NCBI RefSeq assembly: GCF_041245805.1
Contig: NZ_CP162490.1
Location: forward strand, 153,501 to 217,500
Source: Xanthomonas sp. DAR 34887
GTDB taxonomy: Bacteria; Pseudomonadota; Gammaproteobacteria; Xanthomonadales; Xanthomonadaceae
Reading direction: 5' to 3'
Length of the DNA stretch: 64,000 bases
Shown: positions 15,576 to 24,121 of the stretch, one piece after another
Layout of the letters: every line of letters begins with the position of its first letter
Position numbering within the stretch: the stretch's first letter is position 1
Program-made: the position numbers and the translations under genes
The notes under the pieces: model-generated
What the model was told of the DNA's origin: nothing
What the model saw: the letters and a program-made list of their open reading frames with translations, nothing else
Databases searched by the model: none

Positions 15576-18500
15576 GCGCCCCCACCCACGACCCGTATCT
15601 GACCTTGCCGCTGCGCGGCGTGCGCCTGATCGAGGCCAGCGCCGGCACCGGCAAGACCTTCACCCTGGCCACCCTGTTCACCCGGCTGGTGGTCGAGCGC
15701 GGCCTGCGCATCGGCCAGATCCTCGCCGTCACCTTCACCGAAGCCGCCACCCAGGAACTGCGCCGGCGCATCCGCGAGCGCCTGGCGCTGGCGGCGACGC
15801 TGGTGCCCGACACCGCCCCGCCTCCTGTAGGAGCGGCTTCAGCCGCGACAGAGATCCGAGGCGCCCAGGCAACCGAGATCGCCGACGACCTGTCGCGGCT
15901 GAAGCCGCTCCTACAGGACGCGCCAGACGCCTTGCTCACCCGCGCGATCCTCGAGGCGCATCTGCACGCCAGCGACGAAACCCCCGCCGCGCTGCGCCGC
16001 CGCCTGCAGCAGGCGGTGGAGGAGATCGACCTCGCCGCCATCTTTACCATCCATGGCTTCTGCGCACGCGTCCTGCGCGAGCACGCGCTGGAGAGCGGCC
16101 AGACCTTCGCCGCGCCCGAGCTGCTGGCCAACGACCGCGAGCTGCTCGGCGAAGTCGCTGCCGACCTGTGGCGCCTGCGCGCCGCCGACGCGACGATGGC
16201 CGAAGACCTGGTCGCGCTGTGGCCGGGTGGACCCGACGCACTGGCCAGCGACCTGCGCCAGTTGGTGCGGCATCCGCAACTGCTGCCCGCAGCACCGGTC
16301 TTGGCCGACGATGTCGCCGCGACGGCGCAGCAGGTGCAGGTCGCGGCCGCCGCGCTCGCCGCCGCGTTCCACGCGCACGGCACCGCATTCTTCGAAGCGA
16401 TCGCCGCCGCCATCGAAGACGGCGTGCTGAGCAAGGTCAGCTACAGGCCGGAATGGCTGGCGTCGCTGTGGCACTGGTGCGAAAGCTTCGCCGCCGCACC
16501 TGCGGCCGGCTTCCCGCCGCATGCCAAACTGATCAAGCTCACCGCGACGGAACTGGCGTCCGGCACCAACAAGAAATTCGTCGGGCGCACGCCGACCTCG
16601 CCGCTGAGCCATGCCGTGGACGGGTATCTGGCCGCGCTGGCGCGATTGGAAGAAGCGCGCGCCAGGCGCCGCATCCGCCTGCTGCATGCGCTGCGCGACG
16701 ATGCGGTCGAACGGCTGAGCTTGCTCAAGCGCCAGCGCCGCGTGCAGACCTATGACGATCTGGTCGATGGCGTCGCCCACGCCTTGCGCCCCGACAGTCC
16801 GCAGGCCGAAGCGCTGGCGCGGCAGCTGCGCGCGCAATACGCCATCGCGCTGGTGGACGAATTCCAGGACACCGACGATCGCCAGTGGGCGATCTTCTCC
16901 AACGTGTTCGGCGAAGGCGAGCTGGCGCGCAAGGCGCGGCTGGAACCTGCGTTGTTCGTGATCGGCGATCCCAAGCAGGCGATCTACGGCTTCCGCGGTG
17001 GCGACGTGCAGACCTACCTGGCCGCGGCCGCCGACGCCGAACCGGCGCCGCCGCTCGGCCACAACTTCCGCTCGCGCCCCGCGCTGCTGGCGGCGATCGA
17101 TGCGCTGTACGCGCAGGCCGGCTATGCGCAGGCGTTCCTGACCGACGGCATCGCCTTCCATCCGGTGCAGCCCGGCAGCAAGCGCCACGACACCGAGCTG
17201 CAGCGCGATGGCGTCACCGCGCCGGCGCTCACCCTGTGGCAGGCGCCGCAACCGCCGCTACCGGACAAGGGCAAGCCCAAACCGTGGAGCGCCGGGCGCG
17301 CACGCGCGCTGTGCACCGCCGCCTGCGTCGCCGCCATCCGCGACTGGCTCGCGGGCGGCCGCGCCGGTACCGCAACGCTTGGCGGCCGCGCGGTGCAGGC
17401 CGGCGACATCGCGGTGCTGGTGCGCAGCCATGGCGAGGCCACGCGCATCCAGCAAGCGCTGGGCGCGGTCGGCATTCCCGCCGTGGCCGCCGGCAGGCAG
17501 AGCCTGTTCGCCACCGACGAAGCGCTGGAACTGCTGACCCTGTTGCAGGCGCTGCTCGACCCGGGCGACGACAGCCGCCTGCGTGCGGCGCTGGCGACGG
17601 TGCTGATCGGCGAAGACGCCGCCGCGATCGCCGCGCTCGAACACAACGGCGATCGTCACCGCCGTTGGCAACAGCAGGCGCTGGACTGGCGCGAGCGCTG
17701 GCAGCGCGGCGGCCCGCTGGCGCTGATCGGCGATCTCGGCGCCGCGCACGCGCAGCGCCTGCTGGCGCTGGTCGATGGCGAGCGCCGCCTGACCAACTAC
17801 CTGCAACTGGCCGAAGCGCTGCAGGAAGCCGACACCCGCGCGCTCGGCACGCACGGCCTGGTCGATTGGCTGGCGCGGCGCATCGCCAATGCCGACGACA
17901 GCGACGAGACCCAGCAACTGCGCCTGGAATCGGACGCGCGCCGGGTGCAGATCGTGACCCTGCACAAGAGCAAGGGCCTGGAATATCCACTGGTGTTCCT
18001 GCCCTACGTCGGCATCGGCCGCAGCGACCGCGGCGCCGGCCGCCACTGCGTCGTGCACGCGCCGCCGCTCGGCCGTCAGTTGCACTGGAACACGTCGAAG
18101 TGGAGCGGAGGCAAAGACGATCCGGCCTGGAGCGCCGCCGAGGCGGCGTGGAAGCAGGAACAGCGCGCCGAGGACGCGCGCCTGCTCTACGTCGGCCTGA
18201 CCCGCGCCGAGCACGCGCTGTGGATCGCCACCGGTCCGTTCCACCAGCACGAGCGCACCGCACTGGCGGCGATGGTCGGCGACCCGGACACCTTGCGGGC
18301 CGCGGCGGCGGAGGGCGCCATCGCCATCGACACGACGGTGCCGCCGGCGACCCTGCCGCGCTTGCCGGCGGCCGAGGAAATCCAGGTGCCGCCGGCGCGC
18401 GTGGCGCAGCGGCATGTCGTGCCGGAGTGGTGGGTCTACAGCTTCACCCAGTTGGCCAACGCCGATGCCGGCGCCGCCGCCGACCCGATGGCCAGCGCCA

Positions 18501-19384
18501 CCGTGGTCGGCAGCGGCGGCAGCGACGAGCCCGCCGCCAGCGACGCCGTGCCGACGACGCTGGACGTGGAAGCGTTCGACCGCCGTTTCACCGGCAACCG
18601 CTTCGGCGTGGCCATGCACGACGTGTTCGAGCGTTGCGACTTCGCCGCCTGGCGCGATTGGCGTCCTGGGCAGCCGGCACCGGACGGGCAGGCCGCGGCC
18701 ATCGTCGAAGCCCTGCAGCGCGGCGGCTACGCGCAGGACGAACTGGAGGACGGCGCCGCCATGCTCACCGCCCTGGTCGGCCACACCCTCACCGTCGCCT
18801 TGCCCGAAGGCACGCGCCTGGCCGCGGTGCCCGAACCGCAGCGCCGCAACGAAATGGAATTCCACTTCGCCATGCGGCCCACCCGCGTCGAGGCGCTGCT
18901 GGCGCTGCTGCACCGCTTCGGCGTGGTCGGCGAGCGCCAGGCCTTCGGCGCGCGGCAGCGCCTGGAAGGGCTGATGACCGGCCTGATCGATCTCACCTAC
19001 CAGCACGACGGGCGCTGGTACGTGCTCGACTACAAATCCAACCGCCTGCCCAGCTACGACGCCGACGCCCTGGCGCGGGCGATGGCGCACAGCGAATACG
19101 AACTGCAGGCGCTGATCTACACCGTCGCGCTGCACCGCTGGCTGCGTTTCCGCCTGGGCGACACCTACGACTACGCCCGCGACTTCGGCGGCGTGCGCTA
19201 CCTGTTCTGCCGCGGCCTGGACGCCACCCGCGACCCCTCCCCAGGCGTCCACGCCTGGCGCTTCGACCCCGACCTGGTCGCGTCCGTCGACGCCATGTTC
19301 GCCGGCGCCGCTTTAGAGCCCCTCTCCCCTCGGGAGAGGGGTTGGGGTGAGGGTACGTCCGCCCACGGAGCCCCAACCCCGTGA
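15572..19384 (+). CDS. recB: RecB, exodeoxyribonuclease V beta subunit (with repeat-derived segments)
   Basis: 1270-residue 3'-5' helicase/nuclease subunit. Motifs: Walker A EASAGTGKTFTLATLF (near residue 24), AVTFTEAATQELRRRIRERL, motif II ALVDEFQDTDDRQWAIF, QIVTLHKSKGLEYPLVFLPY (motif V), LLYVGLTRAEHAL (motif VI), and the C-terminal RecB nuclease motif VLDYKSNRL with its D-Y-K. Two segments are foreign: residues about 85-115 are encoded by an inverted pair of the GGAGCGGCTTCAGCCGC repeat, and the last 20 or so residues (from EPLSPRERGWGEG) by a module-A palindrome. Both keep the frame and lie outside catalytic motifs. The start is coupled to recC and the stop overlaps recD (GTGA). Confidence 0.95.
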   Translation: MSAPTHDPYLTLPLRGVRLIEASAGTGKTFTLATLFTRLVVERGLRIGQILAVTFTEAATQELRRRIRERLALAATLVPDTAPPPVGAASAATEIRGAQATEIADDLSRLKPLLQDAPDALLTRAILEAHLHASDETPAALRRRLQQAVEEIDLAAIFTIHGFCARVLREHALESGQTFAAPELLANDRELLGEVAADLWRLRAADATMAEDLVALWPGGPDALASDLRQLVRHPQLLPAAPVLADDVAATAQQVQVAAAALAAAFHAHGTAFFEAIAAAIEDGVLSKVSYRPEWLASLWHWCESFAAAPAAGFPPHAKLIKLTATELASGTNKKFVGRTPTSPLSHAVDGYLAALARLEEARARRRIRLLHALRDDAVERLSLLKRQRRVQTYDDLVDGVAHALRPDSPQAEALARQLRAQYAIALVDEFQDTDDRQWAIFSNVFGEGELARKARLEPALFVIGDPKQAIYGFRGGDVQTYLAAAADAEPAPPLGHNFRSRPALLAAIDALYAQAGYAQAFLTDGIAFHPVQPGSKRHDTELQRDGVTAPALTLWQAPQPPLPDKGKPKPWSAGRARALCTAACVAAIRDWLAGGRAGTATLGGRAVQAGDIAVLVRSHGEATRIQQALGAVGIPAVAAGRQSLFATDEALELLTLLQALLDPGDDSRLRAALATVLIGEDAAAIAALEHNGDRHRRWQQQALDWRERWQRGGPLALIGDLGAAHAQRLLALVDGERRLTNYLQLAEALQEADTRALGTHGLVDWLARRIANADDSDETQQLRLESDARRVQIVTLHKSKGLEYPLVFLPYVGIGRSDRGAGRHCVVHAPPLGRQLHWNTSKWSGGKDDPAWSAAEAAWKQEQRAEDARLLYVGLTRAEHALWIATGPFHQHERTALAAMVGDPDTLRAAAAEGAIAIDTTVPPATLPRLPAAEEIQVPPARVAQRHVVPEWWVYSFTQLANADAGAAADPMASATVVGSGGSDEPAASDAVPTTLDVEAFDRRFTGNRFGVAMHDVFERCDFAAWRDWRPGQPAPDGQAAAIVEALQRGGYAQDELEDGAAMLTALVGHTLTVALPEGTRLAAVPEPQRRNEMEFHFAMRPTRVEALLALLHRFGVVGERQAFGARQRLEGLMTGLIDLTYQHDGRWYVLDYKSNRLPSYDADALARAMAHSEYELQALIYTVALHRWLRFRLGDTYDYARDFGGVRYLFCRGLDATRDPSPGVHAWRFDPDLVASVDAMFAGAALEPLSPRERGWGEGTSAHGAPTP
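15826..15915. repeat. Inverted pair of REP-like repeats inside recB
   Basis: TGTAGGAGCGGCTTCAGCC (continuing GCGAC) at 15826-15849 is followed by its reverse complement at 15892-15915, separated by 42 bp. The same unit occurs intergenically at 30925, 49010 and 56198. Here the pair is read through in frame as part of RecB between helicase motif Ia and the next conserved block, adding about 30 residues. It can form a long hairpin in the mRNA. Confidence 0.9.
19319..19355 (+). repeat. Module-A palindromic repeat encoding the RecB C-terminus
   Basis: CCCCTCTCCC-CTCGGGAGAGGGG followed by TTGGGGTGAGGGT, the same module as at 10808 and 42744, overlaps the end of recB and supplies its last codons up to the recD start. 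A hairpin here lies immediately before the GTG start of recD and could affect recD translation. Confidence 0.85.
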
Positions 19385-21408
19385 ACCAGCCCAACCTCCT
19401 GACCGCACTGCACCGCAGCGGCACCCTGCGCACGCTCGACCACGCCTTCGCGCAAACCCTCAGCCGCCTGGACCCTGAAACCCCCGACCTGGTCCTGTCC
19501 GCCGCCGCCCTGGCCTCGCTCGCCGTCGCCAGCGGCCATGCCGGCCTGGATCCGGCCCGCGGCCAGGTCCTGCTCGACCCGCGCGATGGCCCGCCGCCCA
19601 CGCTGCCCGACCCGAGCGACTGGCAACGCGCCCTGTCCGCCTCGCGCTGGATCGCCCAACCCGCGCCGGAGGAACCAGCGGCCGCCGACTGCCCGCTGGT
19701 GCTGGAACACGGCCTGCTCTACCTGCGCCGCTACCGCGAATACGAGCGCCGCCTGGCGCAGGGCCTGCGCCGCCTCGCCGCGCAACCGCTGCCGGCCTTC
19801 GACGTCGCCGCGCTCGCTCCTCTGTTCGCGCAGCTGTTTCCAAACGCAGCCGCTTTCCCTCTCCCCCCGGCGACCGAAGGAAGTCCCCGTGGGAGAGAGG
19901 GTGCCCGAAGGGCGGGTGAGGGTACGTCCGCCGCCGACCAACCCACCGACCACCAAGCCCGAGCCGCCGCACTCGCCCTGCGCCGCGCCTTGCTGCTGGT
20001 CACCGGCGGCCCCGGTACCGGCAAGACCACCACCATCGCGCGCCTGCTGCTGCTGCGCATCGCGCAAGCGCAGGCCAGCGGCGCGGCTGCTCTGCGCATC
20101 GCCCTGGCCGCTCCCACCGGCCGCGCCGCCGAGCGCATGGCCGAAAGCCTGCGCGCCGCCGTGGCGCGCGCGCTCGACAACGGCATCGACCCGGCCCTGG
20201 CCGCGGCACTACCTGCCGGCGCCAGCACCCTGCACCGCCTGCTCGGCGTGATCCCCGACCTGCCGCGCTTCCGCCACGACGCCGACAACCCGCTGCCGTT
20301 CGACCTGATCGTGGTCGACGAGGCCTCGATGGTCGACCTGCCGCTGATGTGCAAACTGGTCGAAGCCGTCGCCGACGGCACCCAGCTGATCCTGCTCGGC
20401 GACGCCGACCAACTGCCTTCGGTCGAAGCCGGCGACGTGCTCGCCGCGATCCTGCAGGCCGCCGGCCCCGGCGAGGCGCTGCAGCCGGACGACGCGCAAG
20501 CGCTGCAGCCGTTGCTCGGCCACACCCGCAGCGACACCCACAGCGGCGGACTCGCCGGCCACCGCGTGCACCTGCTGCGCGGCTACCGCCAGGCGCAGGG
20601 CTTCGCACTGGCCCCGCTGGCCGACGCCGTGCGCGCCGGCGACGCCGACACCGCGCTCGCCCTGCTGCGCAACGGCGAGCTGGCCGGCGTGCACTTCCAC
20701 GAAGACAGCGAGGATCCGCTCGCCGCCCGCCGCGATGCCTTGCTCGCGCACTGGCGCGCGCTGGCCGCCACCGAAGATCCCGCGGCCGCCCTGCGCGACG
20801 CCGCGCGGCTGCGCCTGCTCACCGCCGTGCGCGCGGGCGCGCAAGGCGCGCGCGGCCTCAACGCGCGCATCGAACAACTGCTGGCCGACAGCGGCAGCGG
20901 CGCCCGCCGCCTCGGCGCCGCCGCGCCCTGGTTCCACGGCCGTCTGCTGCTGATCACCGAAAACAGCTATCGCCATGGCCTGTTCAACGGCGATGTCGGC
21001 ATTTGTTTGAGAGATGCGCAAGGCGCCTTGGTCGCCTGGTTCGAAGGCGAGGGCGATGGCCAGGTCCGCGGCTTCCACCCCGCTGCGCTGCCCGCGCACG
21101 AAAGCGCCTTCGCCATGACCGTGCACAAGGCGCAGGGCAGCGAGTTCGACGAGGTCTGGCTGCAACTGCCCACCCGCGACGCGCGCGTGCTCAGCCGCGA
21201 ACTGGTCTACACCGGCATCACCCGCGCCCGGCAGACCCTGCACCTGGCCGCCAGCGAAGCCGTGCTGCGCGCGGCGCTGGCGCGGCATGCGGCGCGGATC
21301 TCGGGGCTGGCGTGGCGGTTGGGTGGGGTGGAACGGGTGTCCGCACCGCCAGCGTCAGCGTTTCAGACGGAAGGCCAGTCGCCCCCTGTCCAAGGCGCGT
21401 TGTTCTAG
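19381..21408 (+). CDS. recD: RecD, exodeoxyribonuclease V alpha subunit (with a repeat-derived insert)
   Basis: 675-residue 5'-3' helicase subunit of RecBCD. Walker A VTGGPGTGKTTTIARLLLL, motif II VVDEASMVDLPLM, the LLGDADQLPSVEAGDVL motif III, and the C-terminal AMTVHKAQGSEFDEVWLQLP plus YTGITRARQTL motifs are all present. It starts with GTG overlapping the recB stop. Residues about 160-182 (from FPLPPATEGSPRGREGARRA) come from an imperfect palindromic repeat at 19857-19924, inserted before the helicase core in the linker after the N-terminal domain. It is intact otherwise and probably functional. Confidence 0.95.
   Translation: MNQPNLLTALHRSGTLRTLDHAFAQTLSRLDPETPDLVLSAAALASLAVASGHAGLDPARGQVLLDPRDGPPPTLPDPSDWQRALSASRWIAQPAPEEPAAADCPLVLEHGLLYLRRYREYERRLAQGLRRLAAQPLPAFDVAALAPLFAQLFPNAAAFPLPPATEGSPRGREGARRAGEGTSAADQPTDHQARAAALALRRALLLVTGGPGTGKTTTIARLLLLRIAQAQASGAAALRIALAAPTGRAAERMAESLRAAVARALDNGIDPALAAALPAGASTLHRLLGVIPDLPRFRHDADNPLPFDLIVVDEASMVDLPLMCKLVEAVADGTQLILLGDADQLPSVEAGDVLAAILQAAGPGEALQPDDAQALQPLLGHTRSDTHSGGLAGHRVHLLRGYRQAQGFALAPLADAVRAGDADTALALLRNGELAGVHFHEDSEDPLAARRDALLAHWRALAATEDPAAALRDAARLRLLTAVRAGAQGARGLNARIEQLLADSGSGARRLGAAAPWFHGRLLLITENSYRHGLFNGDVGICLRDAQGALVAWFEGEGDGQVRGFHPAALPAHESAFAMTVHKAQGSEFDEVWLQLPTRDARVLSRELVYTGITRARQTLHLAASEAVLRAALARHAARISGLAWRLGGVERVSAPPASAFQTEGQSPPVQGALF
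19857..19924 (+). repeat. REP-like repeat inserted in frame in recD
   Basis: A CCCTCTCCCCC ... GGGAGAGAGGG palindrome with a longer loop is followed by GTGCCCGAAGGGCGGGTGAGGGTACG, which is the tail of the module-B repeat seen at 21469-21514 and 21611-21672. It is translated through without stop. Start and end are approximate. Confidence 0.8.
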
Positions 21409-21752
21409 CCCAGTCGCGCGACCACAACGCTGTTTCGATCCGCGGCTGTTCCTTTTTCATGCGGCTTTTCCTTCTCCCGTTGGGGGAAGGTGCCCCGCAG
21501 GGGCGGATGAGGGTACGGGCGAAGCCTCGCGCTCCCAAGCACTGCGAATCGCTTTCGCGCCGGACCCTCACCCCAACCCCTCTCCCGAGGGGAGAGGGGC
21601 TCGGCTATTCCTTTCTCCCGTCGGGACCATGGCCCCCGTTTCGGGGGAAGGTGCCCGCAGGGGCGGATGAGGTCTGTCGTTCGAATAAGCCGCGGAAAGC
21701 ATCCTGCATCGCCATGTAGGCAGGCAGGCCGCCGCCTTCCTGCAGCCAGCTC
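21409..21752. repeat. Intergenic region with three palindromic repeat modules after recD
   Basis: About 340 bp with no gene. It holds module B (21469-21514), module A in reverse (21564-21599, CCCTCACCCCAACCCCTCTC then CCGAGGGGAGAGGGG) and a second module B (21611-21672), separated by tags including GCGAATCGCTTTCGCGCC. The region lies between convergent recD and the SDR gene, so the hairpins could end transcription from both sides. Confidence 0.85.
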
Positions 21753-22499
21753 CTAGACCGCCATGACCCCGCCATCGACGAACAGCTCGTGCCCGGCGAC
21801 GAACCTGGCCGCGTCCGAGGCCAGGAACAGCACCGCCTCGGCAATCTCCTCCGAGCTACCGAGGCGGCCGAACGGGATCATCTGCTTGAAGGCATCCTCG
21901 GCGCCTGCGTTCCGCTCCAGATAGGTCTGCATCGCCGGCGTGTGGACCATGCCGGGTGAAATCACGTTCACGCGGATGCCGCGGTCCTTCAGGTCGGTGG
22001 TCCAGGTACGCGCCAGGGAGCGGATGGCCGCCTTCGTCGCGCTGTAAATGGACAGCCCGCCGATGCCCGTGCTGCCCGCCACGGAGCCGGCCAGGATCAC
22101 GGCGCCACCGGTCGTCATCAGCGGCAGCGCCTTCTGCACGGTGAAGACGGTGCCCTTGACGTTGGTCGTCAGCAAGCGCTCCAGGTGCGCCTCGTCGATC
22201 TCGCCGAGCGCGGCGGACTCGGACACGCCGGCGTTGGCGAAGACGACATCCAGCCGGCCGTGATCCCGCTGGATGCGTGCGTACAGCCGGTCCATGTCCT
22301 GTGGCACGCCGACATCGCCCTGCACGCCCACGGCGCCGCGGCCGATCTCCGCCACGGCCGCGTCCAGCCGCTCCTGCCGCCGTCCGGTGATGTAGACCTG
22401 CGCGCCCTCGGCCGCGAACGCCTGCGCCGTCACCAGCCCGATGCCGTCGGTGCCACCGGTGATCGCGACGACCTTGCCCTCGAATCGATTGCTGCTCAT
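21753..22499 (-). CDS. SDR-family NAD(P)-dependent oxidoreductase
   Basis: 248-residue classical short-chain dehydrogenase/reductase. The Rossmann cofactor motif is TGGTDGIG near the N-terminus (VVAITGGTDGIGLVTAQAFA), with NAGVSES as the NAG motif, catalytic Ser in ILAGSVAGS and catalytic YSATK; the C-terminal FVAGHELFVDGGVMAV is typical. The ITGRRQERLD stretch after beta-2 suggests NADP preference (arginines), which is inference. The ATG at 22499 gives MSSNRFEGK; an ORF extension to 22535 exists. It is divergent from a TetR regulator with palindromes between them, so it is probably that regulator's target. The substrate is unknown. Confidence 0.92.
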   Translation of the reverse strand: MSSNRFEGKVVAITGGTDGIGLVTAQAFAAEGAQVYITGRRQERLDAAVAEIGRGAVGVQGDVGVPQDMDRLYARIQRDHGRLDVVFANAGVSESAALGEIDEAHLERLLTTNVKGTVFTVQKALPLMTTGGAVILAGSVAGSTGIGGLSIYSATKAAIRSLARTWTTDLKDRGIRVNVISPGMVHTPAMQTYLERNAGAEDAFKQMIPFGRLGSSEEIAEAVLFLASDAARFVAGHELFVDGGVMAV

Positions 22500-22510
22500 C
22501 TCGTGCCCTT

Positions 22511-22557
22511 CTGTATAAGTGGAGGATTGCTCCACTTAGTATATGGAGGTAGCCTCC
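22511..22557. promoter_or_regulatory. Candidate TetR operator(s) between SDR and TetR genes
   Basis: Two palindromes fill the 71-bp divergent gap: AAGTGGAG-GATTG-CTCCACTT (22517-22537), extended by TATA on the left and TAGTATA on the right, and GGAGG-TAG-CCTCC (22545-22557). The spacing and symmetry fit binding by the adjacent TetR protein, repressing both its own gene and the oxidoreductase. This is inference from sequence symmetry. Confidence 0.7.
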
Positions 22558-22570
22558 GTTTCCACAAGCC

Positions 22571-23146
22571 ATGCCGAAAGAGCCCGCGTTGACGACCGAT
22601 ACCCCCTTGCGTGCCGATGCCCAGCGCAACCGCGAGCGCTTGCTCGCCGCGGCCGAGGAGGTGTTCCTGGAGCGCGGCGCCGAGGCGTCGATGGAAGACG
22701 TCGCCAAGCGCGCCGGTGTCGGCATCGGGACGCTCTACCGCCGCTTCCCCACGCGCGAGTCGCTGTTCGCCGCGGCCTACAGCGCGCGCTTCCTGTCGCT
22801 CGCCGCGGCCAGCCACGCACGCGCCGGCACGCTCGATCCATTGGCCGCGCTGCGCCTGTATCTGGAGGACCTGGTGCTGCACACCAGCGTCTACCGCGGG
22901 CTTGCCGCTTCGCTCGGCGCGATGCTGCAGAGCGGTACGCCGGGATGCGATGCCATCGGCAAGGAGGGACGGCGGCTGCTGCGGCTCGGGCAGAAATCCG
23001 GCGTCGTCCGCCGCGATGTCAGCTTCGACGATCTCGTCGCCGTGGCCATGGCGACCTCGCTGGTCACCGAGCAGCTGGAAAGGCCGAAGGCGCGCATCGC
23101 GCACCTGATCGGGCTGTTCCTCGGTGGGATCGAAGCGCGCGACTAG
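22571..23146 (+). CDS. TetR/AcrR-family transcriptional regulator
   Basis: 191-residue regulator. The N-terminal TetR DNA-binding domain is clear: RNRERLLAAAEEVFLERG, then the HTH ASMEDVAKRAGVGIGTLYRRF and PTRESLFAAAY. The C-terminal ligand-binding part (about residues 80-190) resembles the TetR_C 'SbtR-like' group (LRLYLEDLVLHTSVYRGLAASLG). It is divergently transcribed from the SDR gene and likely represses it through the palindromes at 22511-22557. Ligand unknown. Confidence 0.92.
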   Translation: MPKEPALTTDTPLRADAQRNRERLLAAAEEVFLERGAEASMEDVAKRAGVGIGTLYRRFPTRESLFAAAYSARFLSLAAASHARAGTLDPLAALRLYLEDLVLHTSVYRGLAASLGAMLQSGTPGCDAIGKEGRRLLRLGQKSGVVRRDVSFDDLVAVAMATSLVTEQLERPKARIAHLIGLFLGGIEARD

Positions 23147-23232
23147 CTGCTGGGGGCGAGAGTCGCCCTTAGGCTATCCGCTGATAACCAATGCAGCGCA
23201 ACACCGTGCGCGCGCGATGCCGGCCGAAACGC

Positions 23233-24051
23233 TCACGTCCCGTCCCGGGTAGCGGAAGACCCACGCCGCGAGCGCGCCGCGAAATAGCGCGTCGGCGAAA
23301 GCCCGAGCGTCTTCTTGAACATGGTGATGAACGCGGTGACCGACTCGTAGCCAAGGCTTTCGGAGACCCGCTGCACCGAGGCGCCAGCGGCGAGTTCGCG
23401 GATGGCCACGAGCAGATGCAGCCGTTGCCGCCAGCGCCCGAAGGACAGGCCAGTTTCGCTCGCGATCAGGCGCGTCAACGTGCGCTCTCCCAGCGCCAGG
23501 CGCTGCGCCCACTGGGCGATGGTGCTGCGGTCCGCCGGGTTCGCGGCCAGCGCATCGGCCAGCGCCCGCACCTTCGGATGCTGGCTGACCGGCAGCGATA
23601 CGCGTTCGGCCGGCATCTGCACCAGTTCGTCCAGCAGCACGCGCGCCAGCCGATCGGTGTGCCCATCGCGCGGGGCGTCGAGCGGCGTGTCGGCCAGGTG
23701 CAGGATCATCTCCCGCACCATCGGCGAAATGGACAGCGTCACGCAGTGGTGCGGCAGGGCCACCAGGCCGGGCTCGACGAACAGGTAGCACAGCCGCGCA
23801 TTGGCGGTGGCGCGGTTGCTGTGCGGCATGCCGCCGGGAATCCACACCCCGCACTGCGGCGGCACGATCCACAGCGCTCGTTCCACCTGGCAGGTCACGG
23901 CCCCGTGCAGGGCCAGGATCAACTGCCCCTTGCGATGCTCGTGCACCGGGATCTCGGCGGCGTGGTCGGCCACCTGCAGCCGGCTGGCGACGGCCGGCCG
24001 ATCCGTTTCGTCCGGATCCAGATCGAAGCCCGGGAGCGCGACACGCGACAT
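23233..24051 (-). CDS. AraC-family transcriptional regulator
   Basis: 272-residue regulator with an N-terminal cupin sensor (HEHRKGQLILALHGAVTCQV, WIVPPQCGVWIPGGMPHS) and two C-terminal HTH motifs (TIAQWAQRLALGERTLTRLI and the second near VQRVSESLGYESVTAFITMF-KK-LG-SPTRYF). This layout matches the NimR/YdeO-like helix-turn-helix group that controls neighbouring efflux genes. It is divergent from the FUSC/DUF1656/HlyD/OMF operon and is its likely local activator. Confidence 0.92.
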   Translation of the reverse strand: MSRVALPGFDLDPDETDRPAVASRLQVADHAAEIPVHEHRKGQLILALHGAVTCQVERALWIVPPQCGVWIPGGMPHSNRATANARLCYLFVEPGLVALPHHCVTLSISPMVREMILHLADTPLDAPRDGHTDRLARVLLDELVQMPAERVSLPVSQHPKVRALADALAANPADRSTIAQWAQRLALGERTLTRLIASETGLSFGRWRQRLHLLVAIRELAAGASVQRVSESLGYESVTAFITMFKKTLGLSPTRYFAARSRRGSSATRDGT

Positions 24052-24068
24052 GCTCGGTTGACCGGTTT

Positions 24069-24094
24069 TAGCGAACTATTGTCATTCTAGCGAA
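24069..24094. promoter_or_regulatory. Candidate AraC-type direct-repeat operator
   Basis: Two copies of TAGCGAA (24069-24075 and 24088-24094), 19 bp apart start to start, lie in the short gap between the AraC gene and the efflux operon. Direct repeats about two helical turns apart are the usual target of AraC-type proteins. Inference only. Confidence 0.5.
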
Positions 24095-24121
24095 ATTCGG
24101 CGAGTGGGGCCGCTGCCTACG

